DNA of 63,510 bases, from the NCBI RefSeq assembly GCF_900100605.1, contig NZ_FNCN01000032.1:1-63510 (forward strand), in the 5' to 3' direction. Both the position numbers and the translations under genes were made by a program. Each line of letters starts with the position of its first letter. Positions within the stretch are counted from its first letter, which is position 1. Shown here piece by piece: positions 57,606-63,510 of this stretch. The DNA is from Sinosporangium album (GTDB lineage: Bacteria > Actinomycetota > Actinomycetes > Streptosporangiales > Streptosporangiaceae). Under the pieces are notes generated by a model that worked only from the letters and a program-made list of their open reading frames with translations, was not told the DNA's origin and made no database searches.

Positions 57606-57731
57606 ATGGGGGCACGGTGGATGACAGGGCGGCGGGCGATCTCGGGCGTTGATCCGAACGGTTCTCTGAGGTCTCATGCGCCTCCGTGCTTATGGCCCGG
57701 GGTCGCGGAGGAGCCAGGGCGCGCGGGCTAG
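57606..57731 (+). CDS. Possible 41-codon leader peptide before LuxR-type gene
   Basis: An ATG with an excellent ribosome site (GAAGGAGAG, eight bases upstream of the start) opens a 41-codon frame rich in Gly, Arg and Pro (MGARWMTGRRAISGVDPNGS, ending EEPGRAG). It ends nine bases before the likely start of the LuxR-type regulator. It may be a real small peptide, a leader that couples translation to the regulator, or the true start signal for a differently framed gene. Composition gives no clear coding signal. Confidence 0.4.
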   Translation: MGARWMTGRRAISGVDPNGSLRSHAPPCLWPGVAEEPGRAG

Positions 57732-57739
57732 TCGTCGGG

Positions 57740-58420
57740 GTGGGGATCCGCATCGTCTGCTGTGACAAGCAGACTCTCGTATTGGCCGGTGTGCGGGCCT
57801 TCCTCGCTCACGAACCCGACATGCACATCGTGAGGGAGACACAGGACATTCACGAGACGGTCAGACTCGCGCTCGACCTCAAACCCGACGTGATGCTTCT
57901 CGGCGCTCCCTCCCAGGACGTGGACCTGGTCGGGTTGGTGCAGAGGCTGCGCGGGGCGGGCGGTGACAACGCGCCGCAGGTGTTGATCATGGCCTCTCCC
58001 GAGGAGGAGGGAGGTCTGCTGTCCGCGCTTCGCGCTGGTGCCCGCGGGGTCATCGGCAAGGACACCTCCGCCTCGGACCTGAGCCGCGCCGTACGCGCAG
58101 TGGTGGGCGGGCAGGCGGCCTTGACGCCCACGATGGCGCGGCGCCTGCTCGACTGGGCCATGAGCGCGGCCCCGGCGACGGTCGACGTCCCGCCCGTGGC
58201 ACGCGGGTTGACCGGCCGGGAGCGCGAGGTGATGGCGCTGGTCGCCAAGGGGCTGTCGGACAACGAGGTCGCCGTCACGTTGGGGCTTTCGAAGGCGACC
58301 ATCCGGTCACACGTGCATCATCTCGCCACGAAACTCGGGTTGAGCGGACGGGCTCAGGTCATCGCTTTCGCCTATCGCTACGGCTTGGTCAACAGCGACG
58401 CCTCGGACGTGGAGGTGTGA
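57740..58420 (+). CDS. Atypical NarL/LuxR-type response regulator
   Basis: A 226-residue orphan regulator. The C-terminal LuxR helix-turn-helix is canonical (LTGREREVMALVAKGLSDNE, then VTLGLSKATIRSHVHHLATK). The N-terminal ~120 residues align with a receiver domain, but the phospho-acceptor Asp is Gly55 (PDVMLLGAPS, where PDVVLMDVRMP is usual) and one of the two N-terminal acidic residues is Cys (VCCDKQ). Ser and Lys of the active site remain (MASPEEEG, VIGKD). It therefore probably works without phosphorylation, perhaps by binding a ligand. No partner kinase is present. The GTG start is uncertain. It stands just before the peptide and YcaO genes and is their likely regulator. Confidence 0.85.
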   Translation: MGIRIVCCDKQTLVLAGVRAFLAHEPDMHIVRETQDIHETVRLALDLKPDVMLLGAPSQDVDLVGLVQRLRGAGGDNAPQVLIMASPEEEGGLLSALRAGARGVIGKDTSASDLSRAVRAVVGGQAALTPTMARRLLDWAMSAAPATVDVPPVARGLTGREREVMALVAKGLSDNEVAVTLGLSKATIRSHVHHLATKLGLSGRAQVIAFAYRYGLVNSDASDVEV

Positions 58421-58755
58421 GCGGGTCGTCGGTGTTTTGTTGAGCCGCCCGATCGGCCGTCGCTGTGGCGGATGTGACGAATGGGGTTCTTGTCGACTAC
58501 TGGGATCGGGTGCGAGCGCCGTCCTTTGGGAGGTCGCAGCTCCGGTGCCGGCCCGGCGGTGAGGTCGGCGGTGGAAGGGGACTCCACATTACGTTGAACG
58601 AGACCGGGGCTTTTTCCACAATCAACGCGCCGATAGGGCGACATCACCACAAAGCCGCCGGTGAACTTAGTCAGATCGTGGATGACATCACATTTCCAGA
58701 TAACTACTTTTGAAGCGCACAATGCACCTACTTTCAGGTCGAAAGGAGTATTGTC
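58421..58755. promoter_or_regulatory. Upstream region of the peptide gene
   Basis: 335 bases with a marked fall in GC towards 58680-58740, where the promoter of the peptide gene should lie. AAAGGAG at 58742-58748 is its ribosome site. An 82-codon plus-strand frame (58465-58713) lies here but lacks a ribosome site and coding bias, so I do not call it. Confidence 0.45.
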
Positions 58756-58851
58756 GTGATCAAGAAGGTTGTGAAGAAGAAGGTGGCGAAGCTGCTCGCG
58801 CCGCACAATCACCACACCTCGCTGGCGCCGAGCTTCACCTGGAAGAAGTAA
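58756..58851 (+). CDS. Candidate RiPP precursor peptide (31 aa)
   Basis: A GTG seven bases after AAAGGAG opens a 31-codon frame ending TAA. The N-terminal half is a cationic amphipathic helix (MIKKVVKKKVAKLLAP), the C-terminal half HNHHTSLAPSFTWKK has His, Thr and Ser but no Cys. Two Ser and two Thr (T21, S22, S26, T28) are possible heterocyclisation sites. It sits upstream of a fused ThiF/YcaO cyclodehydratase gene and is followed by a strong hairpin, the usual way to make more precursor than enzyme. I know no RiPP class with this leader and core, so the assignment rests on context. It might instead be an unmodified cationic peptide. Confidence 0.7.
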   Translation: MIKKVVKKKVAKLLAPHNHHTSLAPSFTWKK

Positions 58852-58961
58852 GCATTACCCCGTACGTAGGCGTGGCCGCCGAAGAGTCGACGTCCGAGTC
58901 TTTGACCCTCCGCCGGCCTGCCGAGGCGACATGAAGCGGATCTGACCTGCTGATTTCGCCA

Positions 58962-58991
58962 GTGGAGGCCGCTCGAAAGAGCGGCCTCCAC
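58962..58991 (+). terminator. Hairpin after the peptide gene
   Basis: GTGGAGGCCGCTC and GAGCGGCCTCCAC form a perfect 13-bp stem with a GAAA tetraloop, 110 bases past the peptide stop. It probably ends most transcripts there, so the modifying-enzyme gene is read at a lower level. Confidence 0.85.
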
Positions 58992-59052
58992 GCCGATCGA
59001 GCACTACCTGTGGATTCCCTTGAAGGGCAACGGTAAAAGACACCGGCCCAGA

Positions 59053-59089
59053 CCGCCGGAGGTATCCGGCGGGAACGGTGTGCTTTTTT
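59053..59089 (+). terminator. Second hairpin with downstream T-run
   Basis: CCGCCGGA-GGTA-TCCGGCGG is a perfect 8-bp stem; TTTTTT follows at 59084-59089, eleven bases later. Together with the hairpin at 58962 this makes a double terminator or attenuator between the peptide and the YcaO gene. Confidence 0.55.
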
Positions 59090-59109
59090 CATGTCCGCGG
59101 AAAGGTATC

Positions 59110-59165
59110 GGGAAAACCGCGTCCGGGGAAACCGTGTTCGGGGAAACCGCGTTCGGGAAGACCGC
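59110..59165. repeat. Four 15-bp tandem repeats in YcaO gene leader
   Basis: Units near GGGGAAACCGCGTTC start at 59110, 59125, 59140 and 59155 (the last partial). They lie in the untranslated leader of the YcaO gene. Frames across them (for example one giving GNRVR repeats from 59091) lack a ribosome site. Confidence 0.8.
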
Positions 59166-59246
59166 CCCAGAAAATGCAGTGCCCGAGAACGGGCGCCGGG
59201 CGGGGCGTGAATGTCGATGAGCTGGTCATGACAGGAAGGGAACGAT

Positions 59247-61565
59247 ATGACGGCGGGGCCGCGGCTTATCCATATCGAACTTCGCCCGCTCGGTGATGAA
59301 GCTACCCTCGCCACATCACCGTCGGGGGCCCTGTTCGAAATCGCCGCCCCGCTGGCGGCCGTCCAGGACCTGCTCAAACGGTGCGACGGCACGACGCCGG
59401 CGGACGAGCTCGTGGCCGGCACCGACGACCCCGACTCCTACGGGGAGTTGCTGGACCACCTGCGCGAAGCCGGCTGTCTCGCCGAGGGTCCGGGTGGTCC
59501 CGCCGCCGAGGACGAGGCGCACCGGCACCGCTTCGGCGGGGAAGCCGGCGGGCAGGCCGATGGGCAGGTCGGCGGGCAGGCCGGGCAGGTCGGCGGGCAG
59601 GCCGGTGGCGAGACCGGCGGGGTCCCGCTCGGCGAGACACCGCTGGTGGTGCTGGGCGACCGGCCGCTGGTCGACGTGGCCGTGGCGGCGCTTGAGGGGT
59701 TCACCTCGCCGACGATCGTGACGGGGGCCGAACTCGACGGAGTGCTGGCCGCACTCGACGGGCGCGCCCCCGTGCTCATGGTGCTCCGGGACCGCCTGGA
59801 CGTGGAGCTCCTGGAGAAGGTGAACGACCTGTGCGCGGCGCGGGGGGTGCGCTGGGCCCAGTTCCACGTGGACCAGGGGAAGGGGTGGGCCGGCCCCGCC
59901 GTACAGCCCGGGTTCACCCCCGACTACCGGGACCTGCTCGATCGGCGTCTCACCGCCGCCGATCGGGAGGACCTGCATCGGGCGCTCACGGCCCCGGCGG
60001 CCTTCGGCGTACCGTATGTCCCGCCTCGGGCGGAGCTGCAGTGGATGATCACGTGCTTCACCGTCGACCTGGAACGCTGGGCCGGGGGCGCTCCGAGTCA
60101 GATGGCGTGGGGAGAGCTCGAACTCGACCCGGTGGCGTTGACCACGGTCCGTCACCCGCTGCTGCCGATGCCCGACCGGCCGGTGCATGACGACGGCTCG
60201 GTCTTCGGGGTGGAGGCGCTGATCGACGCCCGGACCGGGTTGATCACCGGGCTGCCGTCTTTCCCCCACCACGAGTCGATCCCGCGTGATCTGGTCACCG
60301 TGCAGAGCAACGTGGCCGACATGCGCCGGAAGTACACCTGGGCCAACAACGTGGTCTGCGGTGGCAGCAAGTTCGGCGATCCGGAGGTGGCGCGGCTGTC
60401 GGCGATCGGCGAGGCCGTCGAGAGATACTGCGGCAACTGCGTCACCGACAAGGTCGATGTCCGGGAGGCGTCCTACAACGAGCTGCTGGCGGCCGGGGAG
60501 CACGCCGTCGACCCCGACCAGCTCGTGCTGTACACCGACCGGCTCTACGACTCGCCCGGTTTCCCCTTCGTGCGCTTCGACCGCGACCTGCGCACCCATT
60601 GGGTGCTCGGCTCCTCGGTGACCGCCAAGAGGCCCGTCTGGGTGCCCGCCAGCATTGTCTACGTCAACTGGTACATGGACCAGTACGCCGCGGTGCCCCC
60701 CACCAACTACCTCTACTATCCGGGGATCGCCGCCGGGCCGAACCTCGACTGGGCGCTCGCCTCCGGCATCGAGGAGATCATCGAGCGTGACGCCACCATG
60801 ATCTGGTGGATGAACCGGCACCCGCTGCCCGCCGTCGAGGTGACCGACGAGCTGGCGTCGCTGTGGGCGGGCAGGCCGCTTGAGCTGGGCCAGCGGGCGT
60901 GGCTCGTCCACCTGGACAACGAGTTCGACTTCCCGGTCATGGCGGGCGTCGTGGAGAACCGCCGCGAGGGGCTGCTCAACGTCGGGTTCGCCGCCAGGCC
61001 CGACCCGGTGGAGGCCGCCCGCAAGGCGTGGACGGAGGCCCTGACCCTGCAAGACGGCAGCCGCGACCTCGACGACCCCGACGGGTTGACGCGTACGGCG
61101 ATGGCCGAAGGCTGGGTCAGCGCCCCGCTCCAGCCCTGGCGGGCCGACCGGCGGTATCTCGACAGCTACGCCGCCGACTTCCACGACGTGAACGACCTGA
61201 TGTGCCAGCAGCAGGTCTTCCTCGACCCGCGCGCCGCCGACGTCGTACGGCCCTGGCTGGACACGCCCGTGACCCGGACCTTCGACGATCTCCCGCGCGT
61301 GGCCGAACGGTCGCTTTCGGCGTACCGCGACATCGTGGAGTCCCGGGGCTACGAGATCGTCTACGTGGAACTGACCACACAGGACGTGGCGAAGGCCGGC
61401 ATGCGGGTGGTGCGGGTGCTGGTGCCCGGCCTCGTGCCCAACTTCCCCGCCGCGTTCCCCTTCCTCGGCCGCCGCCGCATCCAGGACGCCGCGGTACGGC
61501 TCGGCTGGCGTGACACCGCCCTTACCGAAGAGGAGTTGAACTACTTCCCGCTGCCGCACGCGTAA
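59247..61565 (+). CDS. Fused ThiF-like/YcaO cyclodehydratase
   Basis: A 772-residue RiPP-modifying enzyme. Residues ~1-95 look like a leader-binding winged-helix domain (EIAAPLAAVQDLLKRCDGTT, LLDHLREAGCLAE). A Gly/Gln repeat linker (~100-126) leads into a ThiF/E1-like part (~130-260, with GPAVQPGFTPDYRDLLDRRL where cyclodehydratases usually have a zinc-binding Cys; here the Cys is missing). The YcaO domain is ~320-772, with the ATP/Mg motif SAIGEAVERYCG at S385-G396. It would activate backbone amides with ATP to make azolines, thioamides or amidines. GGAAGGG lies before the ATG. The C-terminus (FPLPHA) is only partly like the usual Pro-rich end. Confidence 0.88.
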   Translation: MTAGPRLIHIELRPLGDEATLATSPSGALFEIAAPLAAVQDLLKRCDGTTPADELVAGTDDPDSYGELLDHLREAGCLAEGPGGPAAEDEAHRHRFGGEAGGQADGQVGGQAGQVGGQAGGETGGVPLGETPLVVLGDRPLVDVAVAALEGFTSPTIVTGAELDGVLAALDGRAPVLMVLRDRLDVELLEKVNDLCAARGVRWAQFHVDQGKGWAGPAVQPGFTPDYRDLLDRRLTAADREDLHRALTAPAAFGVPYVPPRAELQWMITCFTVDLERWAGGAPSQMAWGELELDPVALTTVRHPLLPMPDRPVHDDGSVFGVEALIDARTGLITGLPSFPHHESIPRDLVTVQSNVADMRRKYTWANNVVCGGSKFGDPEVARLSAIGEAVERYCGNCVTDKVDVREASYNELLAAGEHAVDPDQLVLYTDRLYDSPGFPFVRFDRDLRTHWVLGSSVTAKRPVWVPASIVYVNWYMDQYAAVPPTNYLYYPGIAAGPNLDWALASGIEEIIERDATMIWWMNRHPLPAVEVTDELASLWAGRPLELGQRAWLVHLDNEFDFPVMAGVVENRREGLLNVGFAARPDPVEAARKAWTEALTLQDGSRDLDDPDGLTRTAMAEGWVSAPLQPWRADRRYLDSYAADFHDVNDLMCQQQVFLDPRAADVVRPWLDTPVTRTFDDLPRVAERSLSAYRDIVESRGYEIVYVELTTQDVAKAGMRVVRVLVPGLVPNFPAAFPFLGRRRIQDAAVRLGWRDTALTEEELNYFPLPHA

Positions 61566-61579
61566 TGCGCATATACCTG

Positions 61580-61624
61580 CGCCGCCACGCCGGGTGAGAT
61601 CAACGATCACCCGGCGCGGCGGCG
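61580..61624 (+). terminator. Long hairpin after YcaO gene
   Basis: Arms of 18 bases (61580-61597 and 61607-61624) match at 17 positions, with a 9-base loop, 15 bases past the YcaO stop. A terminator or attenuator before the transporter genes. Confidence 0.8.
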
Positions 61625-61819
61625 ATAAATGCCATGCTTTGATCGTTCACTGCTCCCTTGCGAAAGGCCCCATGCGTATTTCCGATGGTGAATCTTTCAC
61701 GACCTCGGGAACTCAAACGGCGCACAAAACGACCACCTGAGGTGTCTATCCGATGTTCCGGACACGTGAGGTGCGTGAGGTGGTGGTGCTGTGAGGAGGC
61801 ACATCGAAGGGGCCGCACG

Positions 61820-63403
61820 GTGAGCCGCACGGTGAGCCGCCGGCGGAGTCGGCCAGGGGCGTCGCGCGTCCTGGCCGGCGTCGTCCTGCTCGCGGTTCTG
61901 GCGGCGGGGTGCGGGGGCGGAGCGGCGCCGGACAGGTCGGCCGCGTACGGCGGGCTGCGGCTGGCCGTGCCCGAACCCCGGGCGAGCGTCCAGCCGCGCG
62001 GGTTCGCCGGCTATTCGATCAGCAGCTATGGCGTGGGCGAACACCTGCTCAGGGCACGCCCCGACGGCACCGTCGAACCGTGGCTCGCGCAGTCCTACGA
62101 GCGGGTCGGCCCCACCGTCTGGCGGGTGCGCCTGCGCGGCGACGTGACCTTCCACAACGGCAGGCCCGTCGACGCCCCGGCCGTCGTCGCCGCGCTGCGC
62201 AGGCAGGTCGAGGCGGGCTACGGCAACGATGCGGTCGCCAAGGCGGAACTGAAGGCCGAGGGGCCGCTCACCGTCACGCTGACGACCGAGAAACCGAGCG
62301 GCGCGGTTCCGCGCGATCTCGCCTCGCTGCATCGCTATTACATGATCTACGATGCGGCGGCGGCCGAAAAAGCCGGGACCGACGAACAGAAACTCCTGGC
62401 CGCCGGAATATACACCGGACCATACAAACCGGTCTCGATAAATCAGCAGCAGATCACGGCCCGGCCGTACGACGGTTATTGGGGGCCCGAACCAGCGCTG
62501 CCGGAAATCCGCATCCTCAGCATCGGCGATCCGGAGGCGCGCCTGGCGGCGGTCCGCAGCGGCGAGGCCGACATCGCGCTGTCCCCTCCGGCGGAGTCGA
62601 TCAGATCGATAGGCCGCGCGGGGGGCATCGTCTACCGCCGTGCCGAACTTGCGCAGCGGGCCGCCTACATGCAGCTCAACCTCAGGCGCCCGCCGTTCGA
62701 CGACCTGGCCGCACGTCGGGCGTTTCTACTCGGCATCGACTACGCGCGGCTGTCGGCCGTCGCCGCCGGAGGGGGCGTCTTCGACCGGGCCGTGGGGCTG
62801 ATGCCCGTGTCGCTTCCCTTCGGGGTGGAGACCCAGCGCACCGACGCGTCCGCCGCGGCGGCGCTGCTGCAGGAAGCGGGGTGGACGGCCGGCCCGGACG
62901 GTGTCCGAGTCAAGGACGGCACGCCGCTCCGCGTGCACTATCAGCACGAAGGCGGCTATCCCGAATACGAGGCCATCGGCGTCGTGCTGCGCGACATGCT
63001 CCGCCCGCTCGGGTTCGACGTCACCCTGGGCCGCATCGAGGACGCCTACGCGCCGGAGTCCTGGCCCGACACGTGGTCGGCCAGTGTCGTCGCGCTCTCG
63101 CTGGACGGGGCGAGCGTCGTCGACATGGTGTCCGGGTGGCTCGTCGGCGGAGGCGGCGCGAACTTCGGCGGCATCGCCGACGACCGCGTCGACGCTCTCG
63201 CGGCGCGACTCCAGGCGTCGCCGCTCGCGGACGCCCACGGCAGCCTGCGGGAACTCCAAAAGTTGATCGCCGACCGGGCGTACGCCGGGGTGCTGGCGTT
63301 CCGGCCCGTCGACGCCGTGGTGAACACCCGCTTCTCCGACTACCGGCCCGACCCTGGCTTCGTGTTCGTCGAGGCGGGGCTGACCGAGCGGCGGGGCGCG
63401 TGA
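61820..63403 (+). CDS. Peptide-type ABC transporter substrate-binding lipoprotein
   Basis: A 527-residue SBP_bac_5 family (oligopeptide/dipeptide/nickel) binding lipoprotein. The signal peptide ends in the lipobox LAAGC. The family signature is visible in outline (VEPWLAQSYERVGPTVWRVR, LRGDVTFHNGRPVDAPAVVA). GTG at 61820 follows GAAGGGG by seven bases. It is encoded just after the YcaO enzyme and may take the modified peptide back up, give immunity, or feed a metallophore-like cycle. The downstream gene starts at its stop (TGATG), as expected for an ABC operon whose permeases lie beyond the window. Confidence 0.88.
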   Translation: MSRTVSRRRSRPGASRVLAGVVLLAVLAAGCGGGAAPDRSAAYGGLRLAVPEPRASVQPRGFAGYSISSYGVGEHLLRARPDGTVEPWLAQSYERVGPTVWRVRLRGDVTFHNGRPVDAPAVVAALRRQVEAGYGNDAVAKAELKAEGPLTVTLTTEKPSGAVPRDLASLHRYYMIYDAAAAEKAGTDEQKLLAAGIYTGPYKPVSINQQQITARPYDGYWGPEPALPEIRILSIGDPEARLAAVRSGEADIALSPPAESIRSIGRAGGIVYRRAELAQRAAYMQLNLRRPPFDDLAARRAFLLGIDYARLSAVAAGGGVFDRAVGLMPVSLPFGVETQRTDASAAAALLQEAGWTAGPDGVRVKDGTPLRVHYQHEGGYPEYEAIGVVLRDMLRPLGFDVTLGRIEDAYAPESWPDTWSASVVALSLDGASVVDMVSGWLVGGGGANFGGIADDRVDALAARLQASPLADAHGSLRELQKLIADRAYAGVLAFRPVDAVVNTRFSDYRPDPGFVFVEAGLTERRGA

Positions 63404-63510
63404 TGGGCGACCGCGAACGCGTCACGCTGTCGGTCGCGGACCCCCCGCCCGGCCCCACCCCGCCCTGCCCCACCCCGCCCTGCCCCACCCCGCCCTGCCC
63501 CACCCCGCCC
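63403..63510 (+). CDS. Start of next gene, cut by window end
   Basis: ATG overlaps the preceding TGA by one base. The 36 codons seen (MGDRERVTLSVADPPP, then a Pro/Thr/Cys repeat) run open to the edge. From 63451 the DNA is four 15-bp repeats (TGCCCCACCCCGCCC type) encoding PTPPC. By position it should be an ABC permease with an odd Pro-rich head, but no transporter sequence is visible yet. Confidence 0.55.
   Translation, partial: MGDRERVTLSVADPPPGPTPPCPTPPCPTPPCPTPP

Noticed and set aside
58465-58713. 82-codon frame just before the peptide gene
   Set aside because: GTG start without a ribosome site, no third-position GC bias, and the region is AT-richer as expected for a promoter. Its end (DDITFPDNYF) looks peptide-like, so conservation should still be checked.
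59020-59220. Small frames across the 15-bp repeats before the YcaO gene
   Set aside because: Repeats give regular peptides in all frames (GETVF, GNRVR, SGKPR); none has a ribosome site at a usable distance.
1-63510. tRNA, rRNA, riboswitches or replication origin
   Set aside because: Scanned intergenic regions by eye for cloverleaf arms, rRNA-like blocks, known riboswitch cores and DnaA-box clusters; none convincing. A covariance-model search would be decisive.

Overview
The window is GC-rich DNA with many GTG and TTG starts and gene chains whose stop and start codons overlap. The gene content (XRE regulators with long C-terminal helical domains, a DivIVA-like coiled-coil protein, an actinobacterial-type hydrogenase, GntR/IclR/TetR/LuxR regulators) points to a filamentous actinobacterium. 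A member of the Streptosporangiales is my best guess, but that is inference, as no rRNA or tRNA marker is present.

Layout. 1-9.5 kb: regulators and housekeeping genes (tandem-domain GntR, anti-sigma-like ATPase, XRE regulator, GNAT, gamma-carbonic anhydrase, DivIVA-like protein, GntR/UTRA). 8.7-17.7 kb: an IclR regulator divergent from a tightly coupled nine-gene operon that turns 3-hydroxykynurenine into pyruvate and acetyl-CoA through 3-hydroxyanthranilate, 2-aminomuconate and 2-oxopent-4-enoate. 17.7-32.2 kb: small uncharacterised genes, anchored or secreted Pro-rich proteins, an SMR plus MFS transporter pair, a protein that looks like a domesticated IS630 transposase, and a lipoprotein. 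32.5-46.7 kb: a complete actinobacterial-type (group 1h) [NiFe] hydrogenase locus. Fifteen minus-strand genes run from two SIS-domain genes through the structural subunits to hypA, hypC, hypD and hypE, with hypF divergent. No hypB is present. 46.8-57.4 kb: secreted lipase, secreted nuclease, PLP decarboxylase, secreted peptidase, repeat lipoprotein, a second XRE regulator behind three 23-bp direct repeats, and a TetR/M14 carboxypeptidase pair sharing a palindromic operator.

57.6-63.5 kb, cut by the window end: the most novel-looking part. An atypical LuxR-type regulator without its phospho-acceptor Asp precedes a 31-codon Lys/His-rich peptide gene with an excellent ribosome site. Two hairpins follow, then a fused ThiF-like/YcaO cyclodehydratase, a peptide-type ABC substrate-binding lipoprotein and the start of another gene. 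This looks like a RiPP (YcaO-modified peptide) cluster with a precursor I cannot assign to any known class.

A recurring oddity is the number of short in-frame tandem repeats (12, 15, 18 bp) at gene ends and linkers (positions about 23293, 38895, 44933, 47740, 59546 and 63451), plus non-coding tandem repeats and stacked hairpins at 6815-7110.
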